64,000 nt of DNA, from assembly GCF_013359945.1 (NCBI RefSeq), contig NZ_JABWCS010000207.1, positions 62,001 through 126,000 of the forward strand. The letters are read 5' to 3'. The notes under the pieces were generated by a model. The model did not search any database. It saw only the letters and a list, made by a program, of their open reading frames with translations, and had not been told where the DNA came from. The translations under genes were made by a program, and so were the position numbers. The DNA comes from Paenibacillus agri (lineage in GTDB: Bacteria > Bacillota > Bacilli > Paenibacillales > Paenibacillaceae). Every line of letters starts with the position of its first letter. Position 1 is the stretch's first letter. Of this stretch, positions 54,301-63,202 are shown in pieces.

Positions 54301-54823
54301 CAGGAAAACTGCCGTGCAATTTAATGATTCTCGGTTGAACAGAACTTGTTATATCACTAATATTGTAAATAGTCTGATAATTGCGTTCATATACAAACTT
54401 TTTTGCACGCTCTAATAAAGTATCATAATTAGTCGTGTAAATATCAGTCCAAGGAAGCTTTAGGAGACTATAGTGAATCTCGTCAGGTTCATAATTATTA
54501 TCTGGTATAGCTTCTTTCAAAATTGTATCTAAACTCGATCTTCCATATTCTTTTACATATAATTGTCCAATCTCTAAAACATCTTTACTCGTAATCCCTT
54601 TATGATGATTTAACTCTTGAATTAATTTATTTTTTATATCCCCCCAAACAGCCATTCCTTCAAAAGAATCTTCAATCTTCTGGGCATTCAAACTAAAGCC
54701 AGCACCAATCATGACAGAGACACGACTTTTACCATCACTTGCCCACAATTTGTTACGTATATTTTTAAGATGTGGGTACATTTCTAATTTTTCTTCGAAT
54801 AGTTCTTCAACTTTTTTATCCAT
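51305..54823 (-). CDS. Large SIR2-domain defence protein
   Basis: A 1172-residue protein. A SIR2-like NADase domain lies at about 1-290: SVMIGAGFSLNAQ (NAD loop), TDIYTTNYDTLLE (catalytic Asn), RIIKLHGSF (catalytic His) and LIGFSGDDPNFKRW. The remaining ~880 residues are helical, Lys/Asn/Ile-rich and without a family I recognise. Layout and size are like the defence-associated sirtuins (DSR1/DSR2), which deplete NAD+ upon phage infection. ATG at 54821-54823 follows TAGGAG by 8 nt. It is the last gene of the island and 151 bp from the preceding gene, so it may also have its own promoter. Very AT-rich. Confidence 0.88.
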   Translation of the reverse strand: MDKKVEELFEEKLEMYPHLKNIRNKLWASDGKSRVSVMIGAGFSLNAQKIEDSFEGMAVWGDIKNKLIQELNHHKGITSKDVLEIGQLYVKEYGRSSLDTILKEAIPDNNYEPDEIHYSLLKLPWTDIYTTNYDTLLERAKKFVYERNYQTIYNISDITSSVQPRIIKLHGSFPANRPFVFTEKDYNEYQVKFSPLVNMVQQSIMETTFVLIGFSGDDPNFKRWTSWVSNNLGEHMSKIYMIGFGQEHRKSELEDIGVTLIDFKNIYSEYDQPYKAMFTDIFEFLAYKNREEKTMWPHKVYSEDNDVQSFIYNRNTYPGWIVMPDEIRRKYAKSIRLSAIKLVDYIKEKTIDDKSIDFLNEILWCYDKFYIPLEYYVYQIIVTIIDNQDQNKFDERLYPSLFCLLKEARLDCDEEAFVKYQGILENLPLNKEQCHHLIYEKIMYFFIRNDIETLEKLLLEWDVQTNEIEWGIKKAVIYARINEKDTAKLMLENYLQTIRGLLAIKNDDYRLLSLESVALHNRNRITSELDYGYDRLKFLNGKSCNVNKEFDQTILSIKKYENSIGTIEKIGFDPGTRSTLSSMGDYMKQELLDSFAVLQLQEIYALSINDKLQYELALKNVEFYYPIYSQLKRINIITRKKVDEIFSRETVYKSDIINMTKLVNILKNAINYENKSNIDINVALEILSRIYFAVSIEIQKEIDGIIFRYIQNKENYSIEDIEVLNKLITRISCAKNKKEFEIFCEQLINIEIKVQDKSDYFLYNSSFFEPFLILLGEKRNETKIKILEEQLDLLFKHLSYENTYKSMRESALIRLTFLALTNNFSEKHYNQFIRYIQMLPRDKKFGISDFIFSTTFDKIIQSERVLSREEKIEFLKRDIPVFYFKSSINETSDLDNYFREIRNVFLDYIGCNEENVPDLTIYKTWLEKFYLWWDSQKEGLLREQDRNSFMPISDYFIIVITTLKNNIWGTIPEEYLSEDDRTKIAQIFNESDEKRPDVSIYLIPCLNRLNINIKYSLKDVINWLWDSNKTNVKAAATILYDYLVFIYKSEIYGDSTVIKNELFNMMKYGSAKLQKITFDSISHSLKNKIDIFNISDCEFLVQYASNYLQGIKETNIEIATRDDFELISSFSNLVSHMCKNKSDFVGNRLDEWKEYIRNHKLPEVRTHADVFA

Positions 54824-54974
54824 TAGTAAGTCTCCTATCACAAAGTAGGAATTCTATTGAGCTGAAGCTAATCTGGTTATAATTGTTTTTTTTATTTTAC
54901 TCACTTTTATCTATGTCTGAATGTGTATTTGGAAAGCAATTAATAATCAATTATAATAATCAACCTAGATTCAG

Positions 54975-55898
54975 TTAGACTATTTTTCTAATATTAAGTG
55001 GGAGTGAATACTCTTGTACTTTACTTCTATAATTAATTGTTATGTCGGATTGATCCGTATTATTAACACGTCCTGTACCAAAAACAGCCATTCCTTTATC
55101 TATCATAATAATATAGTTTTCAGTAAGAATATTCCGAGCGTGCTGTTCACGTTTCATATTAACAATATGTATTTCGGAAATATTCCATAAGTCAAATGGT
55201 GATGATTTGAATTTATTTATAATATTCGCTTCTGTATTTCTATTGTTAACCATTGTTATTAATTTAATATTCGCATCTTTATCAATATATTTAATAACGT
55301 AATTATAAAAATTAATAGAGTTTTCATATAAAAAATTGTCTATAATTGTTATTTCCTTTTCATTTTTTAGGAACCTCCCTAACCACTTACTAAGTGCAAA
55401 ACTATTTTCTCCTTGAGGAACCCTTTTAAATATCGGGATTTTATAGTGATTAAGAATTGTTGGTTTGTTTTCATCAAGAATTTCAGTACTATTAAAGCTA
55501 GATATACTCATTTCATTTTCTAACTTTTCTTTTTCAAAATCATTTAAAAGCTCACTCATTAATATTTTGTCCTCTGTCGAATTACAAACATTAGTAACTA
55601 TTCTATTATTATTAGAATCCGGAAAAATCAACTCTACAACTGGACTTTCATTAATATTATCCACGACTTTACTATACATCTCGTTATTCAATATTGAACT
55701 AACAAAAGCAGCATAGATATCAAATAATTCAGGTCTATCATGTTTAAAGTAACTTTCATAAATGTTCTCGAGCTCATGATGTATTATTAGTTTTCTTCTT
55801 TTTAACTCATTAAGTAACGTAGTTTCATCAAATACATTAGTGATGCTATCAAAGCACTTCTCAAGTAATGAGTAACATAGTGTTACCTCTAATTTCAT
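54975..55898 (-). CDS. Small protein with putative PLD-like (MIT_C-type) C-terminal domain
   Basis: A 307-residue protein. The first ~140 residues are helical and unassigned. The C-terminal ~150 (KEITIIDNFLYENSINFYNY ... NIKLITMVNNRNTE ... REQHARNILTENYIIMIDKG, MAVFGTGR) look like the MIT_C/PLD-like fold: a strand-helix order with an H-x-R motif (HAR near 277) and a following strand I-x-x-IDKG-xxxFG. A second HxK motif, as in full PLD nucleases, is not seen. Its ATG overlaps the end of the ATPase gene (ATGA-type, 4 bp), so the two are made together. I propose an ATPase-effector pair; the assignment is by motif and needs a profile search. Confidence 0.55.
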   Translation of the reverse strand: MKLEVTLCYSLLEKCFDSITNVFDETTLLNELKRRKLIIHHELENIYESYFKHDRPELFDIYAAFVSSILNNEMYSKVVDNINESPVVELIFPDSNNNRIVTNVCNSTEDKILMSELLNDFEKEKLENEMSISSFNSTEILDENKPTILNHYKIPIFKRVPQGENSFALSKWLGRFLKNEKEITIIDNFLYENSINFYNYVIKYIDKDANIKLITMVNNRNTEANIINKFKSSPFDLWNISEIHIVNMKREQHARNILTENYIIMIDKGMAVFGTGRVNNTDQSDITINYRSKVQEYSLPLNIRKIV

Positions 55899-57502
55899 TT
55901 TTCTCGATCTCCTCTCTTTTTTGACATACTCAGTAATTCTTTACTTAGTTCGTAACCTTTGTCAAAGAATCCTGATGGCCACTTATCAGTAAATTGTCCT
56001 TTATCGTTTAGTTCCATTCTTTTTACACAAGAAGAACCATCATTGCTTTTATCTATATAGTAAAAAGCAACATCCTGATGATTTATTTTTATATCAGGGT
56101 CAGCTATTAGTACCTGTAATCTTCTTATTAAATGTTCACTATGTGTCTCAATTAGAATTCTACTGTCAATTTCCGACAATGACTTCTCTACGAATAGATT
56201 AGCCAGGTTAGCCTGAGCAGCTGGATGTAGATGAAGTTCAGGTTGTTCAATAATTATTGTCGATTTCTTTCCCATATTGTAAACTGTCCTTCTAAATTCA
56301 TCATTTGAGCTGTGTTCCATGAATATCTGTGTTACTATTGGCAGCACTTGCGCAATACCATATCCTACATCTATTAAATTGTCCTTACTCCTGCCATCTG
56401 TTGAAGAAACCACTACTTTAAACAGATTGCTATTTTCAATTTCATCAATATTAATTGTGTAACCCATTGATGCTTTAAACCAATCTGATACTTTATTCAG
56501 TAAAAAATTCTTATTTTGATCGGCTTGCCGTAAAAGTAAACTTGTATTTTCACCGTTTTTACCAACATCATTAAAACTGTTCTCGGAATCTCTATATACT
56601 CTTTCTGGGTTTTCCCTAAATGGTCCAATATATGTGACTTGGTTTGAAAATTTGTTGAGTTTAGTATAAATAGACGAAAGAATTGCAGAATAAATAAGTA
56701 AATTTTTCATAATTGTATTTAATTCTTCAATTCGTTTTTTCATACCTTCAGGAATAATCCCTTCAGCAATATTTGATTCTAATTCAAATAAATCTTGATA
56801 TAAATATTCCCTATTTGTAAAGTGATTTGAAATAACATTAAAAAGTTCTTCATCCTCTTTTTTTATTCCAAGATTATTCTTAAACGTATCCTTTAAGATT
56901 TCACCATACATCTGTATGTCAGGAATGAATTTATTAAATGAAACATTCATATTTATTAACTCTGGATTTGTTAGCTCAGATAAACCCATCTTCCCAATCT
57001 CTAGAACACCATGTATTCTAATATCATATTTATTTTTTTTCGCTTCTCTTTTTATAGTCAGTACCAACTTTTTATCGATTAGTAAGTGAAAAGAATCAAC
57101 TATCATTTTTTTATTCACTTTTTTCACTTCAACTTCAATATCTACCTCATCAAAATTCTTATAAAAATGCCTCATCAAATTTTTCATGTCATGTATGTGT
57201 ATATTATTTCTACGCATAATTTCATGGCGTAACTCTTTAGCGGAGAAACCAAATCCGAACGCAAACTTCTCTCCTTCATGATTATAAATCACGTCATCAA
57301 AGTTACCGTAATCAATTAGTTTTCCAAATAAAAGTAATGGAGTATGTATATCTTCTTGGAACGTTTGGCTTAGAACCACTGGGAATCTGATTAAACTACT
57401 TTTACCGGAACTGTTTCTTCCGACAAATATATTTATTTTTTTTAATTCTACTTCTGAATATTCAGAGAATGATTTAATGTTCGACAGCTTAAATGATTTC
57501 AT
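55895..57502 (-). CDS. AAA ATPase of the DUF3696 (ABC/SMC-like) type
   Basis: A 535-residue SMC-like ATPase. Walker A: IFVGRNSSGKSSLIRFPVVL near residue 26; signature DVGYGIAQVLPIV near 380; Walker B TIIIEQPELHLHPAAQANLA; switch His LIETHSEHLIRRLQ. The C-terminal DUF3696-like tail (DKGQFTDKWPSGFFDKGYEL) is clear. Such ATPases occur in two-gene antiphage systems next to a nuclease or other effector. AGGAGG precedes the ATG, 41 bp after gajB; it overlaps the following 307-residue gene by 4 bp. Confidence 0.87.
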   Translation of the reverse strand: MKSFKLSNIKSFSEYSEVELKKINIFVGRNSSGKSSLIRFPVVLSQTFQEDIHTPLLLFGKLIDYGNFDDVIYNHEGEKFAFGFGFSAKELRHEIMRRNNIHIHDMKNLMRHFYKNFDEVDIEVEVKKVNKKMIVDSFHLLIDKKLVLTIKREAKKNKYDIRIHGVLEIGKMGLSELTNPELINMNVSFNKFIPDIQMYGEILKDTFKNNLGIKKEDEELFNVISNHFTNREYLYQDLFELESNIAEGIIPEGMKKRIEELNTIMKNLLIYSAILSSIYTKLNKFSNQVTYIGPFRENPERVYRDSENSFNDVGKNGENTSLLLRQADQNKNFLLNKVSDWFKASMGYTINIDEIENSNLFKVVVSSTDGRSKDNLIDVGYGIAQVLPIVTQIFMEHSSNDEFRRTVYNMGKKSTIIIEQPELHLHPAAQANLANLFVEKSLSEIDSRILIETHSEHLIRRLQVLIADPDIKINHQDVAFYYIDKSNDGSSCVKRMELNDKGQFTDKWPSGFFDKGYELSKELLSMSKKRGDREK

Positions 57503-57543
57503 AGGTTACCTCCTAGGTATGTTCATTACTTTGTTATAGAATA

Positions 57544-59271
57544 TCATCTCAATAACAGCCTGTTTTCCCAAGCGGATTTATTCAACTCATTAGGCACAGC
57601 AATTACAAGCAATTTCCTTGGTCTCGTCATCCCTACATATGCAATTCTTAGTTCTTCATCATCTATCGTTTTATAATTTTGAGTTAGCATTGTTCTATAA
57701 AGGCGTCCTTTTGCTCCCTTCTCTTTTAAAATAAGAAGAACCGATTCAAAAGTTTCTCCTTTGACCGTATGCACCGTACCTAACCTAAATATTGCGTCTT
57801 TATCAGTAACAGCTTTAAATATTTGATCAAAGGTACATTCAGAACTATCTTCATCAATACGTAATTGTAAAGTAACACCATTAGCTATGAGTTCAGTATT
57901 TGCTCGAAGAACCCAAGATTTTATAGATCCTGTTGGTTCGGGTAACATTTCGATAATACGATGTATCTCTTTTCTATGATTAATTAATCCCTTTTTTGAT
58001 ATCCACTGTTCCAGCTCATACTGCGAACAGTAATTTCTATAATTCTGACCTTTGTATACAGCTCTCTCAATCAACCGAAATGCTTCCCTCGAATCACCAT
58101 TAACGGCCATATATTTCCCCTTAGCCAAATCCTTAACAAACTTTTTCCCTACTAACCAAGGTTCCTTAATAAAATCAGGCTGCTTGTATATTAAATTTTG
58201 AATAGACTTGCTCCTGAAGATGACAGCTACATTATCGTGATTAACCTCAACCTCATGTTTCCCACAGAGCTCAAGAAAATAATCTAGTGTAGCTTGAATA
58301 TTAGCTGGATCATAAACAATTATTTCTGGGATATGCTCGAAGTCTTTCACTGTTTCGGTAATTGAGGTAGATGGATTATCAAAATAGGCTAACTGAGCCG
58401 TTGCATTACAGATTTTTTGAGAGCTTCTTCTATTTTCATTAAGAATTATAGAATTTTCTATCCATTCATTAAATTTATCTGTAAAAAGATTCGGTCGAGC
58501 ATTATTCCATTCAAATATTGCTTGATCGGGATCACCAACTAGCGTAATATTCTCCAGTCCGTTTTCAATTAGCTGATCGATAATACTCATCTGTATCTCA
58601 GAGGTATCCTGAGCTTCATCAATAATCATCTCAGGAAACCTAATTGCAATTGAACGAGAAATATTAGGGTATTGCTCTAGAATTTTCAAAGAGAAATAGT
58701 TTGCGTCTGCTTGTGTAGCATATCCGAGTTTCCAGAACTTTTCCTTTACATTACGTATATTTTTCACATGTTTATTCCCTGAGCCATCTATATTGTTCTT
58801 CCAACCAAAATGAAATTTAGTCATATCGGTAGTAGTCGATATAATATCAGCATTTATATTTAAACTCGTACAATCAAAATATTGGTCATAATCTCTTCCA
58901 TAATTACCACCAGACCATGTCCCATGAGGTTCACCTACTAGAATAGGTCTCTTGTTACACTCCATAATCAAATGACCAAAGGGGAGAAATATATATTTAT
59001 TAATAAAACTATCTATCGTACCGAGATAATGAGGATAACTAACCACACTCCCCGAATTATCATTAAGCTTTCTTCCTACCTCTTTCCAAGCCACATTAGT
59101 AAAAGATAATACTGCTATTCCCATATTCGGCGAGTTCCAATTGCTCATCCTGTGTGCTAACCTGGCTGCTACTGTATAGGTTTTCCCACTCCCTGGACAA
59201 GCTCTAACCACAAACTTACCACTCTTCTCAAATACGATTGAGCGTTGACGAGGAGAAAGGCTATCAAACAT
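57544..59271 (-). CDS. gajB: UvrD-like helicase, Gabija GajB type
   Basis: Superfamily 1A helicase of 575 residues. Motifs: Q-like LSPRQRSIV, I (ACPGSGKTYTVAARL near 33), II (MIIDEAQDTSE), III (LVGDPDQAIFEWNNARP), V (LGTVHTVKGETFESVLL) and VI (LRIAYVGMTRPRKLLVIAV). In Gabija, GajB senses free DNA ends or nucleotide loss together with GajA. ATG at 59269-59271 follows AAAGGGTGA and overlaps the gajA stop by 8 bp, so they are translationally coupled. Confidence 0.88.
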   Translation of the reverse strand: MFDSLSPRQRSIVFEKSGKFVVRACPGSGKTYTVAARLAHRMSNWNSPNMGIAVLSFTNVAWKEVGRKLNDNSGSVVSYPHYLGTIDSFINKYIFLPFGHLIMECNKRPILVGEPHGTWSGGNYGRDYDQYFDCTSLNINADIISTTTDMTKFHFGWKNNIDGSGNKHVKNIRNVKEKFWKLGYATQADANYFSLKILEQYPNISRSIAIRFPEMIIDEAQDTSEIQMSIIDQLIENGLENITLVGDPDQAIFEWNNARPNLFTDKFNEWIENSIILNENRRSSQKICNATAQLAYFDNPSTSITETVKDFEHIPEIIVYDPANIQATLDYFLELCGKHEVEVNHDNVAVIFRSKSIQNLIYKQPDFIKEPWLVGKKFVKDLAKGKYMAVNGDSREAFRLIERAVYKGQNYRNYCSQYELEQWISKKGLINHRKEIHRIIEMLPEPTGSIKSWVLRANTELIANGVTLQLRIDEDSSECTFDQIFKAVTDKDAIFRLGTVHTVKGETFESVLLILKEKGAKGRLYRTMLTQNYKTIDDEELRIAYVGMTRPRKLLVIAVPNELNKSAWENRLLLR

Positions 59272-61057
59272 TGAGGTCACCCTTTATGACCCAATTAATA
59301 GAACGTTTTATATAATCAGGTACAATAAATTGCCTTCTAGCAGATTCATTCGATTCTAGATAAAGCGCTAGGCGATGTGAAAGTTCTGATTTTGCTTTAT
59401 TACTCGCTACCTTAGCCAAAAAATTCTTTGCATACTCTTTAATATCATTACCTTCGGAAATTCTTGAAGCCGATACTGGGTGCATTTCGCTATAAATCAA
59501 TAACATTAACTCTCTATTATATTCTCCAGCTATAAACAGTTCATATTCAAATGTAATTTCGGAAGTTTCGACATGTAAAAACCCGTTCTTAAGTGCCAAC
59601 GCATTGTCTGCTCTGGAGGAGATTTCATCAGTAGTTTGATCCCTATCATCATCGGTAATTATTACGCTTCGAATATTCAACCTCTTATGTGCTTCGTCGG
59701 AATTAAATAATTTTCCGAAATGTTCGAACGAAACTCCATTCACTATAACTATTTCTACTCCCATTTTATCTAAGTCATATTCTGTTCCTAAGATTTTAGA
59801 AAACTTCTGCAATAAGAGAGCTTCTGATATACCCTCAACAAATATAACTCCGTTTGAAAAGAACAATTGTGATTTTGTTACATCAAGGAATTTCCCAAGA
59901 TATATCTTGTTCTGATCTGACAACTCTGATTGTAATAAAGAATATGTAAACACTTGGTTGTTCTGGCACTGCACAATAATAAGGGAATCTAAGTTCGCTT
60001 TGGCAGTAATTGTTGGTGAATGCGATGTAATAAATATTTGAAAACCTATTCCGTCCAGCTTATTCAGATAATTAAAAAAGATACTTTGGAGTTGGGGATG
60101 TAGGTGAGCTTCTGGCTCCTCAATGAACAAGGCTATGTATGCTTCTGGATCTAATTCTTTACGATTTTTTAAATCTCCAAGGATTGCTGCCATGTATAAA
60201 AGATTGTTGTAGCCAAGACCATTTTGATTGATGTCGAAGTATTTTTGTTTGTTAGTATCGCCTTCCAGAAGGCTCTCGTCAAAAACCGGAAGTAACACTC
60301 TTAAGTTATCTACTATTTTTCTAAATTCAAAGGGCAAGAAGTCTACCTCTACCGCCTGTTTCTTATTTGTTATTGATGTTTCCTCAAGGTGCTCATTAAT
60401 TTTCTTCTTTCCGGTTTCAATAATATTGTTCCATTCAACATCTCCTGTTAACGAATTTCTAAGACGTTGTGTTAATTCATCACGCTTTTCATCCGTTATA
60501 GGATTGCCTAAACTATCTTCACGAAGGTGAGCATATAATTCTCCTAATCTATTCCCGCGCACTGGCCTAAGATTGTGTGAGGCGTCTCTAAGAGCATCAA
60601 GATATACGTAAAGTAGCAAGCTAAATACATCTGGTGTGATTTGTTGCCCTTCATTGTCCCCTCCCCAGACTGTGTATTTTATCTTTTCCAATCCATTCCG
60701 ATCCTCTAGACGGTATATAAAATGAATCTTCAGCCACTGTAGGGATGGATCCTGGTTTTGAGACAATAGATCATTAAAAATACCAGTTTCGATAGGATCC
60801 TCTATCTCAAAAGTTAAGTGAAACTCAATCGGATTAATGGTTGCAACGGGATCATTTCGGTTAATATGAAAGTCACTTCTCTTTACATATAAATCTCTTG
60901 ATTGTTTTCCGTAACTAAGACAAATCCTTAGTGCATCAATTATCGCTGATTTGCCTGAATTATTTTCTCCGACTAATATATTTAGTCCTTTATGGAAATC
61001 GACAGCCAAATCATTAATATTCCTGAAATTTTTCATTTCTAATGTCTTTAAAAACAT
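59264..61057 (-). CDS. gajA: OLD-family ATPase-TOPRIM nuclease, Gabija GajA type
   Basis: A 597-residue protein with an ABC-type ATPase half (Walker A ILVGENNSGKSAIIDALRIC near 30; FIEEPEAHLHPQLQSIF; FITSHSPTITAKA) and a TOPRIM half (VIFVEGISEALLLQKF with Glu, then ITDDDRDQTTDE, and ASNKAKSELSHRLAL). This is a class 2 OLD nuclease, defined by being followed by a UvrD-like gene, which is the Gabija layout. It cuts DNA when nucleotides are depleted in known systems. GGGGGA precedes the ATG; it lies 68 bp after the AlbA_2 gene. Confidence 0.88.
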   Translation of the reverse strand: MFLKTLEMKNFRNINDLAVDFHKGLNILVGENNSGKSAIIDALRICLSYGKQSRDLYVKRSDFHINRNDPVATINPIEFHLTFEIEDPIETGIFNDLLSQNQDPSLQWLKIHFIYRLEDRNGLEKIKYTVWGGDNEGQQITPDVFSLLLYVYLDALRDASHNLRPVRGNRLGELYAHLREDSLGNPITDEKRDELTQRLRNSLTGDVEWNNIIETGKKKINEHLEETSITNKKQAVEVDFLPFEFRKIVDNLRVLLPVFDESLLEGDTNKQKYFDINQNGLGYNNLLYMAAILGDLKNRKELDPEAYIALFIEEPEAHLHPQLQSIFFNYLNKLDGIGFQIFITSHSPTITAKANLDSLIIVQCQNNQVFTYSLLQSELSDQNKIYLGKFLDVTKSQLFFSNGVIFVEGISEALLLQKFSKILGTEYDLDKMGVEIVIVNGVSFEHFGKLFNSDEAHKRLNIRSVIITDDDRDQTTDEISSRADNALALKNGFLHVETSEITFEYELFIAGEYNRELMLLIYSEMHPVSASRISEGNDIKEYAKNFLAKVASNKAKSELSHRLALYLESNESARRQFIVPDYIKRSINWVIKGDLNV

Positions 61058-61125
61058 AATCGATCCCCCATTTTTCTAAGATCTTATCCCTTTACTATAT
61101 TGAGATTTCTTGTAATATACTGCTA

Positions 61126-62046
61126 TTAGTGAGTTCTAAACTTGTGCTTAATCCCTTTTGATTGTTTCACTTTCCATAAAAAATCACCTCGAGCAAAGAC
61201 GCGACCATTAGATAACTTATAGGAATATTCATTCTTTCTTGCATCCCAAAAAATTAATTCGAATTTATACGTAGCCAGACCCATGCCATATTCATCTATG
61301 TTCAGTGGAAATGGATCTGAAGAGCCAAAGCCTACATACAATTGACCCACCACTTCGGATTTGGGAGGCAAAGACAATTTAAAATCAGCCCCAACATATT
61401 GATCTAATCCAAATACGGGATGTTTAGTCAGTTCTACGCCCTCTGGATTTGTAATAATCAGCACACCACCTACGATAGTCAATGGCCTCTCTGTAGCATT
61501 CGCTATTAAAACCTCTATACTTGCACATCCCTCTCGATCATGTACTGCGTGAAGTACACTCTCCTGCAGCTTAATTTCCACTTTATCTTTGTTAACGTAC
61601 ATATAATCAAAATCGCTTCGTTTTGCATTAGCGTTCAAGCTGCCCTTACGTATTTTGCAAAATCCTTCTTCAAGCCTTTCATATTTACGTCTAATCATAT
61701 AAGGTTTATTATCTGTATCAAATATTCTAAAAATGCCTAATGTAACACCCTCATAATCATATTTAAAATATTCAAAGTGAATATCCGGCTCAACAGTACC
61801 GTGTACGATTTGTGTATAGTTGGACGAGTCAACAAACTCCTTAGCTTCAATTCCCTTAATTACTTTTCCTTCAGGTAGATCCTTTACTCCAACAATTATG
61901 TACTTATCTTCCTTATAACGGGAATTAGCCATTGCCATAATATCAATGATTAAATCCATATGTTTATCCTTAGAATATTGTTTTTCTTTAAAATCCAGAT
62001 ACTCACACTCATATCCGTATTGTATCAATTCAGATATTTTATCCAT
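61126..62046 (-). CDS. AlbA_2 (Schlafen-type) domain protein
   Basis: A 306-residue protein. The AlbA_2/Schlafen domain covers about 1-150 (ECEYLDFKEKQYSKDKHMDL, MANSRYKEDKYIIVGVKDLP, with Glu/Asp/Lys of the ExD/E-K type seen in Schlafen nucleases: E-Y-L-D-F-K). The C-terminal part (about 155-306) is beta-rich (SIEVLIANATERPLTIVGGV). Domains like this occur in many defence islands, as nucleases or regulators. GTGAGGAG precedes the ATG. A TATAAT lies about 85 bp upstream. It is 68 bp before gajA and may be part of that operon or its regulator. Confidence 0.82.
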   Translation of the reverse strand: MDKISELIQYGYECEYLDFKEKQYSKDKHMDLIIDIMAMANSRYKEDKYIIVGVKDLPEGKVIKGIEAKEFVDSSNYTQIVHGTVEPDIHFEYFKYDYEGVTLGIFRIFDTDNKPYMIRRKYERLEEGFCKIRKGSLNANAKRSDFDYMYVNKDKVEIKLQESVLHAVHDREGCASIEVLIANATERPLTIVGGVLIITNPEGVELTKHPVFGLDQYVGADFKLSLPPKSEVVGQLYVGFGSSDPFPLNIDEYGMGLATYKFELIFWDARKNEYSYKLSNGRVFARGDFLWKVKQSKGIKHKFRTH

Positions 62047-62269
62047 TCATATTCTCCTCACATTACATTAACAATGAGTTATGTTGTCATATCTTGATAC
62101 TATAAAAACCGACTAAATAAATCTATATCCTACCAATTATACCATCATAAATTGTGAAAATCTGTATACAATAATGATATATAAGAAAATAAGCATAAGC
62201 CATTTGACCTATGCTTACACATTACCTAATATTCCTTATCTCTTACTTATTCCTTAATTCTAGCTATTC

Positions 62270-63202
62270 TCACCGTGTATTAAATAATAGGTTTAGTGCT
62301 TGCTCTATTTTCAACTTTTCTTCCTCAGTACAGCTGTTGTATCCTTTTCTGACTTTTAGACTTTCGAAGGAAATTGTCTTGTATCTATTTCCTCTCAAAA
62401 ATTTTACTACCTGAGGTAATATACGAATTAAATAATCTATCTTTTCTTCCGAACACTCATTGACAGCTCTCTTTGTTTTTGGCAGTACTTCTTTATTAAT
62501 TGAATATCTACCAAAGTCCTTTTTTGATAATCGAGATAATATTGTATACGGCTTGATTTGCTTTTGTGGGTTTTCTCTGTACAATTGATTGGAAATAGTC
62601 CTGATTTTATTATTTAAGTCAAGATCAATTGAGTCATAATCCAGCTTTTCATTACCACCTACACATACGGCCGGCATATTTTTTTCAAACCATACTTTGT
62701 CATTCTTAGATAGCCAATTATATTGGACACGCTTCAACTTCTTAATTTCCGTCCTACTTAAGTTATGTCCTTCTTGTAGAAGTGGCTGTAACACTTCTCT
62801 ATATCGAAGACATTTGGAATCGTCCAATCCAACACATACTTCTTCAATACCTCTTTGTATTTCACTTATCCAAACACTTGAAGTTGGTTTACTTTTTAGC
62901 ATTGAATCAGGTAGGCAATATTTTCTTACCGTCCTGTCGGAGATGTTTAGATGCTTTGCTATATTCTTTTTGCTCCATCCCTGGGTATAGAACTTTTGGA
63001 TTTGTTTACGTTTTTGAAAGCCAATCGTCCTTATAGTTAAGGTCTCATTTTCAACGTTAGCCTTAAAATGTATATAAGCGCATCCACACTCATTACACTC
63101 AAACAGTCCGATAAAAAATCGGCTTTTTAGCGTCATCTTATAAGTTCTGATTGATTGCTTAGAACATTTTGAATTCTGGCAATTCCATGGGCCAGTGCCA
63201 AA
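62270..63202 (-). pseudogene. TnsD (Tn7-like target selector) C-terminal remnant
   Basis: The frame begins with FGTGPWNCQNSKCSKQSI directly behind the stop of the next gene; this is the zinc-finger start of TnsD-type TniQ proteins (FGTGPWPCLNP...C). It continues FECNECGCAYIHFK, a HTH (WSKKNIAKHLNISDRTVRKY), RYREVLQPLLQEGHNLSRTE, and YTILSRLSKKDFGR ... LPKTKRAVNE, all typical of the TnsD C-terminal half. The N-terminal TniQ half is lacking and no start with a ribosome site is present (ATG at 63136 has none). So it is probably a dead remnant of a Tn7-like element. Confidence 0.78.
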
